DNA from: Takakia lepidozioides
Lineage: Eukaryota > Streptophyta > Takakiopsida > Takakiales > Takakiaceae
Length of the DNA: 64,000 bases
Reading direction: 5' to 3'
NCBI GenBank assembly: GCA_030704615.1
Contig: CM060734.1
Coordinates: forward strand, 47,570,042-47,634,041
A model generated the notes under the pieces. That model saw nothing but the letters and a program-made list of their open reading frames with translations, did no database searches and had not been told where the DNA came from. The position numbers and the translations under genes are program-made. Shown piece after piece: positions 24,029 to 33,499 of the stretch (positions are counted from its first letter, which is position 1; the number at the start of each line of letters is the position of its first letter).

Positions 24029-26367
24029 AGTGTGCGGTGCCGCACACTTTGTACGCTCCTTGTATATGCAGAGGATTGTGGATGTAGGAGAGAGTGTGCG
24101 GTGCCGCACACTGTCTGTGCCCCCCTGAAACAATCGTATTCGTTTGAAATTAGGCCCCCAGCTCCTCTGCTTTAGTCCAGTCACCTCTCTTTATCCCCCT
24201 TGAGTCATATAGAAATGCACGATGGAAACAGGGCTTCAACCATATCGAAATGCAAGCTTTGAACAGTGTGTGGCACCGCACACTGTGTGAGCCCATCATG
24301 AATGTTCTTCTTTCCTTTCAAATGTAGGCACTTAGTACTCTCTTCCAGTCTGAACACTGAAATGTTTGCGTGGAACAGTGTGCGGCACCGCACACTGTTT
24401 GTGCCACATTTTTCTTTCGCCTCTTTCGTTTCTTTCGTACCCCTTCTGCATTTAGTTTAAGGCCCGCATCAAACCAAAATAGAACCACAAACAATCATTT
24501 TATGTTCGATTTGCAACCCCCAGGTCCTCTTTTGGAGTTCACTCACCTCTATGTGTCTCCCTTGAATCATATTGAAATGCATGTTCCAAACAGTGTGCGG
24601 CACCGCACACTGTTTGAGCCACTCTTCAATGTAAATTTTTTGTTTGAAATGTGAGCACTCAACACATTCTTGCATGCGTAACTAACACTTGAATGGCAGC
24701 ACGACATAGTGTGCGGCACCGCACACTATTAGTGCCCCCACAACGCTCTCTTTTGGTTGAACATGTGTCTCTTATGGTGTGTAAAGTAGGCTAGAATCAG
24801 GGGGAAATGCCAGCAGGAAACACTGTGTGGTGCCGCACACTGTTAGTGCTCCCCTGAAACGATCTTTTTTGGTTGAAAATGCATCCCATTCTGCTAAGTG
24901 AAGATGTCTAGAATCAGGGCAAAATGGCATCACAAAACAGTGTGCGGCAGCACACACTGTTTGGGCTCCCCTGGAACGATCTCTTTTGGTTGAAAATCTA
25001 TCCCTTCTGGTCCGTTCTGGGAGTATTCGATTCTCCTTGGGTGTTCACCATGTGACATCCTACTGTTGTGGTATGTTTGGCTACAATGAGGGCAAAATGG
25101 CAGCAGGAAACAGTGTGCGGCACCGCACATTGTTTGTGCCCCCCCAGGAACGATCTCTTTTGGTTGAAAATGTGTCCATTATGGTGTGAAAAGCAGGCTA
25201 GAATCAAGGCAAAATGGCAGCAGAAAACAGTGTGCGGCACCGCACACTCTTTGTGCCCACCAGGAACGATCTTTTTTGGTTGAAAATGTGTCCCTTATGA
25301 TATGTGAAGATGTCTAGAATCCGGGGTGTATGGCATCACGAAACAGTGTGCGGCACCGCACACTGTTCAAAAACCCCTGAATCGATCTCTTTTGGTTTAA
25401 AATATATCCGTTCTGGTGTGTGAAGCAGGCTACAATCTGAGCAAAATGGCAAGAGGAAACAGTGTGCGGCACCGCACACTGTTTGTGCCCCCCCAGGAAC
25501 GATCTCTTTTGGTTGAAAAGGTGTCCCTTGTGCTATGTGAAGATGTCTAGAATCCGGGCAGAATGGCATCACAAAACAGTGTGCGGCACCGCACACTATT
25601 CGAGATCCCCTGGAACGATTTCTTGTGGTTGAAAATTTACCCCTTCTAGGGTATGAGGCAGGCTACAATCAGAGCAAAATGGCTGCACGAAACAGTGTGC
25701 AGTGCCGCACATTGTTTGTGCTCCCCTGGAACAATATCTTTTGGGTTGAAAATGTGTCTCTTCTGCTATGTGAGGATGTCTAGAATTGGGGCAAAATGGC
25801 ATCACGAAATAGTGTGCGGCACCGCACACTGTTTGAGATCCCCTGAAACAATCTCTTTTGTTTGAAAATGTATCCCTTCTGGTGTGTGAAGCAGGCTACA
25901 ATTTGAGCAAAATGGCAGCACAAAACTGAGTGCGGCACCGCACACTGTTTTTGCCCCCCTGGAAGTCTCTCTTTTGGTTGGAATTGTGAATCTCATGTGT
26001 TTTTTGCAGGCTTGAAATGACAGCTTCAAACAGTGTGCGGCACCGCACACTGTTTCAGCCCCTTTGTATTTTAGTCACCCAACTCTGTCTGTCAGGCTTC
26101 AAATCAATCTAAAAGCAATCAAGAGTCACTTTGGGGTTCGGTTTTGAAACCCCAGTCAAGTGTTTTTTTTTTGTTTGAAGGTGAAATGGCAGCACGAAAC
26201 AATGTTCGGTGCCGCACACTCTTTGTGCCCCTGTACTGTGATATGTTTTGATGTAATAGGAAGCCATATTGAGACTTTGTGAAACTTTGAAGCACATTTG
26301 AAACTTTGTGAAAACACAAAAAAAGGTTTGAGTTCGAAGCTCTGTACAGTGTTCGGCACCGCACATT
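24029..26367. repeat. Array of 19 palindromes in about 115-bp tandem units (intron 1 of the methyltransferase gene)
   Basis: The core is AGTGTGCGGCACCGCACACT, often extended to 26 bp by AAC...GTT: 9-12-bp arms around a central CA or TG. Copies begin near 24029, 24093, 24265, 24377, 24592, 24708, 24822, 24940, 25112, 25229, 25345, 25461, 25579, 25694, 25811, 25929, 26032, 26201 and 26348. From about 24780 to 25960 the spacing is mostly 114-119 bp. The unit arms alternate between an A type (CAGGCTACAATC..GCAAAATGGCAGCA) and a B type (GATGTCTAGAATC..AAAATGGCATCAC), a higher-order dimer. The palindrome is better conserved than the rest of the unit. Two outlying copies are at about 28308 and 28405. 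Confidence 0.92.
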
Positions 26368-27621
26368 GTTTCTGGCACCTCTCTTATGTCCATTTGAATG
26401 TGCATCCCTGCAGGAGAAGATGCAAAGAGTAGAGGATGAGAACCCTTCAGTGCAGCAAAAGAAGAACATTGGTGATGTGGACGTCGAGTTCTAGCCGCGG
26501 AGATGCTGGGGGGTCAGAAGGTTAATTCGCAGCTTGTGGTACAAAGTATGCTTGCCCCGGGTGGGAGTTTGAAGATTCCCATGTGTAGGTTGGTTTCCAT
26601 GCCCTTCATTTGTCCACCCCTCATCAAGGACATCCAGAAGCTGGAGGCCGAGTTTGTTCATGGGTATTTGGATGGATCCGCAGTTTTTTACGTTTCTACT
26701 AGGGATTCCAGCGGCAATGAGCTCCTTGTGGATGAGTCAATCGTGAACTCTTGGGATCCCATTTGGAGACATGTGAACGAATCCTTCGAACTTCTTATAT
26801 CCAGGAAACCTTCGACGCAAGCATTCTCAGGGAAGATGTTTCACGTATGGGATGGCAACCACCGGTTGCTTGCATGGATGGCTGTCATTGGGAGGCTGCA
26901 CTCACAGGAGGAAGAGTGGCATTATTGTGTTCGAACGATGGTGCTAGATTGTTATGGGAACATGATGGGGCTTCTGACGACAATGAATGATGTGAACAAG
27001 TTTGTTTCTCATTCTACATGTTCCGGTTGTGGTTCTGTGGTTCTTCGCTCCCAATCCTTTGTTGTCGGTTGTTGAATTTCATTCTGACTTTCACACATCA
27101 ATCTGTAGAGGGACGGAGACATCGCATGTGAAAACAAGTCTGGTTCACACTCTGTATAGGATATAGAGGATCGGCCAGATGCCCTTGAACAACTTCAAGA
27201 CCATCCTTAAAGCAGAGACATACAAGAAGTGCGAGAGCTCCAAGACATCAGAAACATGATACTCGTTGACTCGCGAGGCTTTCATGGAGTATATGTATGC
27301 GGTGAGATACATCTTCCATCATCTGGCCTTTGGGTATTCCTGCTTTATGATCTTTGTTTCTGTTTGTTTCCCTAGCCCTTGTGTTAATGCACATGTCGTG
27401 CATTCTCTTGTAGCAAGACATTGCGGATGCAGGACAGCGTGGCAAACTGGAGTACTACAGCTCTACCCCTGAAGAGAGAAGGACAGCAAAAGGGGTCGAG
27501 AGTCACATCAAGCAAGAGATGACCGCCACAAGAAAAAATATTATGAGTGCTTTTGTGAAGCAGTTGAGAATTGCCGACCCATCCTTTGGACCACAGTTCC
27601 TTCAAGAGCTGAAAAACCATT

Positions 27622-28968
27622 TCAACAAACCAGGACAGCCCGAGATGGCCCAGGAGAAGTTGCACAGGTTGTAAACCGCCATTGTGTCTTCAGAACAGAA
27701 GGATACGGGTCATCAGGATCAACCACCCCTTTCTTCTTTCTCCCGGATCCCCTACCATGCGGTGGAGTCTCTTTGGTCGGCTGGACATCCGCCGCAGGGC
27801 CAGTTTCTGCAACACTCCCCTGCCCACCTACCTGCCCCTGCGCTCCCTTCCCCTTACCCCTTCCTTTCCCCCCACCAACAACAACATCCTTTCCCTTTCC
27901 CTTTCTACCTTTACCCGGGGTATCCTGAGGGGGAGGCTCCTTCTTTGCAAGTGTCCTCAAATTTCTATCATGAATCTCAAAGTTGGCAGCTGCGGCGGTG
28001 GCTGCTACACGCTCATTCTCTCTCCTCAAAGACACCTCCTGCGCTGGGGTCTCAGAAACAGGGCAATCCAAATACCAACCACAGCTAGAAAGATGGTCTG
28101 GGCCCCAGTCCTGCAAGATCCCTATAGTAAACATGGTCTGGTTCCCAGCAGGAACAAGCCACAGGTCCACGAAATCAGGATGTTTGTCCAAGTAGTTCTC
28201 TGCCATGAGAACATACTTTATGTACCTGCAGGCACAGAGACAGCCTCATTATGCAATGCAACTATTGTCTCCTACCTTTCTACCACGTCACGAAGACCCC
28301 CAAAAAGAGTATGCGGCACTGCACACTGTAACCACCGCACACAAAATAGCCTGAAGGGCCCAGGGTGTGCACGTTGGTGTTACTACACATGGACAGAACA
28401 AAAGAGTGTGCGGCACCACACACTCATATGAGCCCACACAAATCAGGTTGGATAGAGGAGAGAGTGTCTTTGCAAAACAAAGAAGCATAGGCCATTTCGC
28501 ACCTGTAAAGGCATCGTTTCCAGGCTTCCTCTCCTTTCTCTTGCTGGACAAGCTCATTTGTCCGGCTGATCCCACCCTCTTTGTTGAACTCCTTGAAGAA
28601 ACAAGATTGCCACATTGTGGTTCTCCATTTCCGCATGTATGCTTGGAAGGTGACCTTCGGTGTTGTCATGGTGATGCCATAGTCAACCAGCTGCGTATGT
28701 AGAACAGACTGGGCCCTTTCCTCCAACTGCAAAACAATTCCAATGCAAGAATGAACCAAAAAACAATTACAGCCAATGGAACATGGAAAGAGAATGATAG
28801 AAAAGCGAAAAGAAAGTGACACAGCAAAGGACATCACACCTGGCTCCAGTAAGTGGCCTTGTGAAGCCATGTGTCCATCATATTGTCACTGACTGGAATG
28901 ACACGTTGGGTCTTCTTCTCTTTCTCCGGCCTGGGGAACTTGTGGGTGTCCCTAACAGTGGGATCCGA
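27622..28968 (-). CDS. Unrecognised three-exon gene of the 11-kb element, Lys/Gly-rich tail
   Basis: On the minus strand: exon about 28968-28851 (HKFPRPEKEKKTQRVIPVSD, MMDTWLHKATYWSQ), exon about 28731-28508 (LEERAQSVLHTQLVDYGI.., FQAYMRKWRTTMWQSCFFK, RTNELVQQEKGEEAWKR) and exon 28225 to about 27622 (YIKYVLMAENYLDKHPDF, VPAGNQTMFTIGILQDWG). The C terminus has GKGRKGKGKD and GKGRGKGKG, likely nucleic-acid binding. GT-AG borders are seen and phases join without a stop. The 5' start is not fixed. It lies inside the 27668-28983 gap of the opposing methyltransferase gene, its 3' end overlaps exon 27414-27667 of that gene, and its second intron (28507-28226) carries two copies of the palindrome. 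I do not recognise the family. Of the three genes in the element it is the only one without a visible lesion. Confidence 0.6.
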
Positions 28969-30628
28969 GTTTTATATTTGCAGCTGGTCATTCACCCTAC
29001 CAGGTTGGCGATGGCCAATGTCGGGCTCCTTGCCATGATGGAGTCCAAGAAATCTGATTACAAGAGCGATCCATCACCAGTGTGGGAGAGGATTGTGGAG
29101 TTCCTCGGTACGGTGCGTGTTCTCTTTTGCTTCTTGTGTGTTGTTTGAATGTTGTTTCAATCCTCTTGAGCATTCGCTTGCATGCGTGTTTGCAGGCAAA
29201 AATGACCAAATCATGGGTGAACGGGAAGGAGAAGCCATATGCAGCCGAACTCATCATCTTGGACATCCCTGATGGGTTGCCAGTCCCGGATGTCCCTCCA
29301 GCGGGTGCTTGTCCAGGTTGGAATGCTTTTGATGAGTGCTATGGCGGTGGGTTTTCTCCTTTTGCAATTTCTTTCTGTCCGATGCAGGTCTTTTGGTGCT
29401 CATCCAGTCCATCGACCTTCGCTGTCACCATGCACTTGCCAGCTATTTGAAAGCCTCAGGTATGAGGGTCGGGAAGACATGGAATTGTGTGAAACCTGAC
29501 GAAGGGGGATCGTCAGAGAGAGATGGTAAATCTGCCTTCTTATTCCTCTTCTTGGTGGTTCTCGGATGGAGTTGCATAAGTCGCTCAAATGAATATGGAG
29601 GGGTCTAGTTTTCAAGCTTCTTAGTTTCTTGTGGATGTCATGTTCGCAAACTCGTCTGTTTGAATTTGTTTGTCTCGTCCGAATGCATCCACCTACGACT
29701 CCAGCCGTCATTAGGGAGTTCGCCATCACTCATGGGGGCAAGTTCATAGACGAGAGGATAGATCCTCCCACGGATGACATGCACCACAACTACATGGACA
29801 ACAACGTGTGCTTGCGAAGGGGGAATAGGGTTCCTTGGAGAGGGACCAGGGAGAGGAGCCCGGCTTTCATTCAAACGATTGTGGAGTGCTGCACCTACAC
29901 CGACGCCAGAGTTTTGGATTTGTCAATGGGCACAGGTTCATCTCTTCATCCTTCACATTTGATCAGGTTTGTTTGAGCTTCTACTTTCCGCACTTCCCAC
30001 CGTTCCAAAAGAGTCTTCAATGTCTGTTTCCTTCCTTCTATTCCATTGCAGGTGCTTTGTACCACGCTTGCAAGGCCAGTACGCGACATCTCTTCGGGAT
30101 TGAAGGGGATGCCGAAATTTACAAGAACCTCCTGATGGGTTTGGGTGGACAAACTTCCAAGTCCTTCCGAAGCCCCTTCCCGGTGTTATTGATACAGGGG
30201 AGACGTCCGACAAGGAGTTGAACTCCGACTTTGCCTGTGAGTAAGTTCAACCTGTGGATGCTTGCATTGTTGTTTCAATACCCAGAATCACTGTTTTTAA
30301 GGCAAAGTGCACATGGGAGACATCATCTTCGTTGGACTTGTGCATTGCATCATTGTATTCAAAATGCATTTTTCTCGACTTGTGCAGGAGTCAGTGTGCT
30401 TCCACTGACCCTCCAGGACTATCACACCTTTTTGGACTTCTTTCAAGTCCTCCTCAGTCTTATATGTTGCCCGTCTATGCGGAGGCACTCGCAGCAAGCA
30501 TGTCCGTTCATGGCACTCGCAGTCCAGCCATCGACGGCCGTGGTAGAAGACGTGGTGTTGGGGCCGGAATCTTTGTGGATGACATAGCACATGAGGTCGA
30601 TTGTGATTCTGATGACTGTGACACTTGA

Positions 30629-31320
30629 TATCAAGTTTTCTTTTACTTTTACTCGGGGCCAATTTTGAAATGGGATGGTTGTGTGTCCTTGTTGTCCTAG
30701 GGGGTTGCATGGACTACCCGGATTGTTACTTCAATCTCTTTAGTGTTTTCCGGAGCTCACAGGCTTTTGTGCATTGCAAAAACAAACAAACGTTATGGGT
30801 TTGGGCAGTGCATTCTCGCATCATTTGCTCGTTCGTCTCCAAACCATTCATGCCAGAACAATGCTTGGTAATTCCATCACGTTAAAGTCCACGTGATCAA
30901 AGATCGTTCAGGCTTCTTCTGGTGAGCATCCATGATGCTCCCGCACATACCATACATGTTCGCAAGGGTGGTGAGTAAGAAAAACATTTCGCAGGGATCT
31001 GCTTTGGATGATGGGAGTGTGCACCTGCTTTCCGGGCCTTTTATCTTGATGCACTAAAGCAAAATACAAACATACATATGTGGATATGCTGCAATGCCTC
31101 CTTGGCTCAAAATCAGAAGAGCCTCTTCCAGTTTGTCTGCCTCACGAAGCATCTCCACATGTCAAGAATGGGTGCCGACAAGTTGTGCTCACGACATAGG
31201 CACATTCCCATGCAAGGGCTTGGTATGTTAATAACGTCTAAATGAATGCAATGGATAGAAAGGATGGATGCAATGGATGCAACACATCCAGTCTACATTG
31301 CCTGGAAAGGGTTGATCAAC
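30629..31320. other. 3' flank of the methyltransferase gene inside the element
   Basis: No convincing frame or repeat beyond the terminal motifs that begin at 31321. Confidence 0.5.
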
Positions 31321-31467
31321 CGCGGTAATAGGTGCCACCCGCGGTAATAGGCCCTACATGTTTGCTCCGGCATGCTGATGTGGCGTGAGCCTATGCTAGG
31401 CTCACGGGCTCCTGGGCTCACAGGCTCACGCCTCCAGGCTCACAGAATAGCACCCCCCGTTGATAGG
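31321..31467. repeat. Right inverted terminal region and target duplication of the 11-kb element
   Basis: CGCGGTAATAGG occurs twice (31321 and 31341), several GGCTCAC copies follow (about 31399-31443), then 15 bp and GTTGATAGG (31459-31467). The flank beyond is unit U, whose other copies read TTGATAGGCACCTCATGCC without interruption, which supports this as the insertion point. Confidence 0.7.
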
Positions 31468-31474
31468 CACCTCA

Positions 31475-32910
31475 TGCCCAAGGTTTCTTCTTTTCTTTTC
31501 TTTTTTTTGAAAAAAGGGGAATTGAGGCCCTTAGAATTGGCTTAAGAGGTTATTAAGAGGACCATACGACGAATCAATCCAGATCTCCAAAAATGGGAAG
31601 GAAAAACACTAATCAAGAAGAATTATGTACATCTGGATGAGTGAAAGCCTGCAGGAGCTCTCGGATAATTGTAAATCATCTATCAAGCAAGCAAACTCAT
31701 CTGTGTAAATCTATTTCTTATGAAAGAAGATCTTTAAATTCTAAATGAAATTGTGAGGCAGAGCCTGCTTGAGGTCCTTGAAGTGGTGAATGACCGCACA
31801 TTGGTCTGGAAGAGAAAATCGGAGGTCAAGAAAGAGTCCAATGGCCCGTGCAGAGATGGCCATGGCAGACTCAAGCGCCTCGACATTGTCAAAATGCGCT
31901 GGTGAATTTCTCAAATTAATACGGTGACGATAGAGGTTCCGGTAATCTTGTAGAGTTATGCCCATGGCCTTGGAACCTACCTGAATGGTAAGTTCAAAAG
32001 TTAATAATATGACTTGACTGAAAACACCAGTAAACACTTATATCCTTCACTTATGTCATCGAAAGTAACTGATACAAGATCAATGTGACATAATAATGCC
32101 TTAATGCTTATTAGATACTTACCACCACGAGCAAAAGCAAATCGTCTCAGAAGAATTGTTTCCCATCGCCATCCTCCTCTCCTCTCATATTGAGACTCCA
32201 CTTCAAGACTTCCGCTGCACACACAACGAGGTCGTTCTTCCGTGCGAGGTCTTTAAATTCCTTGAGGTCTGCCTTCACCTCCATAACCATGGCATACAAC
32301 TCCTTCTTCGTTGGAGACCGCGGAGATCCCAATGGAGGCATCAATGGGGGAACCCCTCGAGATGAAGCTCTGCCAATAATCACATATCTTTAGCTCCACA
32401 TAAAAGCATACAACAAACAATTCAACACTATATAGACACATACAAGCATTAATACCATCTACAAAGCAACAACCAAATATAAGAAGACTCATAACTGAAA
32501 TATGCTTATGCATGGAAGAGCTCTCTGCCATAGCCTCCCCAACAAGAGGAGGAAGAGCCAAGGGTCCAGACAAAACTGCTTCTGCGTCTGCCAAAGGCTC
32601 TGCCTGAAGCTCACCTCAAGTTCCTCTAGTTTCTGAGGGTTCTTCCGTCTCCTTGACATGGTTAAACCCTTGCTAAAAGCAAAGTAGTCATATAACTATA
32701 GCAAGATTGCCAAATTTGCATACCATCCCGTTATAAATTTTTCTAAATCAGAAATAACAAAAACAGATAATTTTGCCAATTCATCCCTCTAACCAAGTGG
32801 CAACATTTGGGGAACACACCAAATTTGTGATTGAAGTCCAACTAAATGTTGTAGAGGAAAATGCCTAAGTCCTCAAAAGTTGGTCAACGTTGTGTATATG
32901 GTAAAGCATC
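31475..32910 (-). pseudogene. Unit U, right copy (inverted)
   Basis: Reverse-complement copy of 15750-17215. On the minus strand: ATG at about 32659 (MSRRRKNPQKLEELE), an exon at about 32594-32480 (PPLVGEAMAESSSMHKHIS), an exon at about 32370-32150 (LMPPLGSPRSPTKKELYAMV, LNMRGEEDGDGKQFF) and an exon at about 31985-31741 (VGSKAMGITLQDYRN.., FDNVEALESA, LFLDLRFSLPDQCAVIHHFK). The last exon is open here but shifted in the left copy. Here a base seems to be lost after GAGGTGAGCTTCAGG (about 32600), so each copy is broken differently. Flanking about 250 bp upstream is shared. The function is unknown. It lies directly outside the right border of the 11-kb element. Confidence 0.6.
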
Positions 32911-33495
32911 CTAATTTTGCTCACTTTCAGCATCCAGCTGTCGCATTTTGCTTAACTTGGTAAAATTTCAATTTTTTTTCTTATATGGGTCATTTTATTT
33001 AACCCATAAATGCTTTTCATTCAGTGACATCTATAAATTTGAGAATAACCCATCAGGTTTTCAATGCATTGGATCTGGGATCTCTGGAAACGTAGAAAAA
33101 TCCCTAATATTGCGCACCTGATTGCACGCGCATTCAAATGCGCAATATTAGGACATAACACATTTTCTTCAGTTTATGATCACACATGGCCTCCATGACA
33201 AAAGTTTTCAAGTTTTCTTCAGAACCACCAGACGTGTTGGACCTTGATTCATGGCTCGTAATTCTGCTTTCACCCAGGGGAGAGTGACCGATCTCATGAC
33301 AATCAGCTAGAAAAACTGAGCAGAGTCGGGAAGCAAGAAAAGCTTGAAGCGCGTGGTTGAAACGAGGAAATCAAGGTAGAATATGGATGAAATGTATTGG
33401 ATGATGATGTACAGTATTAATCCAAACTACACAATTAGGTGCGCAGTATTGTGAATGTTGTTGAGAACTGCGCACTTTTAGGACGCTTTACCATA
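32901..33495. mobile_element. MITE-like element of about 590 bp
   Basis: The left end GGTAAAGCATCCTAATTTTG is matched by the inverted right end GGTAAAGCGTCCTAAAAGTG. Inside is a perfect 14-bp stem, CCTAATATTGCGCA at 33103-33116 with its complement at 33139-33152, and more TGCGCA motifs near the right end. The left border coincides with the end of homology between the two unit U copies. No coding capacity and no clear target duplication are seen. Confidence 0.5.
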
Positions 33496-33499
33496 ATAG

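Larger units (their letters stand above)
23577..30628 (+). pseudogene. ParB-like / beta-class DNA methyltransferase fusion gene, about 10 exons, decayed
   Basis: Exons: about 23577-23975, 26414-26999, 27109-27301, 27414-27667, 28984-29112, 29196-29346, 29388-29525, 29705-29935, 30052-30240 and 30388-30628. Exon 1 is acidic and coiled-coil-like (EEGKEEEEGNEERLAMQEQ); its true start is uncertain (first ATG in frame at about 23668). Exon 2 holds a ParB/Srx-like motif, HVWDGNHRLLAWM (about 26848-26886). Later exons resemble an N4/N6 DNA methyltransferase of the beta order: a motif-IV-like AELIILDIPDG (about 29248-29280, DIPD where DPPY is usual), then motif I VLDLSMGTGGAL joined across 29935/30052, then RHLFGIEGDAEIYKNL. 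The tail ends DDIAHEVDCDSDDCDT. Lesions: stop TAG 26492-26494 that looks like a 1-bp deletion (DVDVE|VLAAEML), TAG 27164-27166, TGA 27257-27259, and a shift near 30165-30185. Exon 4 to 5 does not join in phase; an exon may be missing there. Confidence 0.68.
20403..31458. mobile_element. 11-kb DNA transposon-like element with ParB/methyltransferase and SWIM genes
   Basis: Bounded by a 9-bp direct repeat, GTTGATAGG, at 20394-20402 and 31459-31467. Exactly 15 bp inside each copy begins an inverted GTGAGCC motif (20418-20424, and its complement at 31437-31443), repeated several times at each end. A further inverted motif, GGGCCTATTACCG, lies at 20528-20540 and, twice, near 31321-31354. A 9-bp duplication fits Mutator-like elements (8-10 bp), but KDZ-type or another family is possible. 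Contents: SWIM/transposase-like pseudogene (-) 20915-22760, ParB-methyltransferase pseudogene (+) 23577-30628 with a palindrome array, and a three-exon gene (-) 27622-28968. The termini are short and imperfect, so the borders rest mainly on the matched duplication and equal spacing. Confidence 0.72.

Noticed and set aside
24029-26367. CRISPR-like array of regularly spaced palindromes
   Set aside because: The intervals are themselves repeated (alternating A and B units), not unique spacers, and the locus is a eukaryotic intron; it is tandem repeat DNA.
27682-28431. Plus-strand frame of 249 codons
   Set aside because: Shadow of the minus-strand gene's Lys/Gly-rich tail and intron; low-complexity composition.
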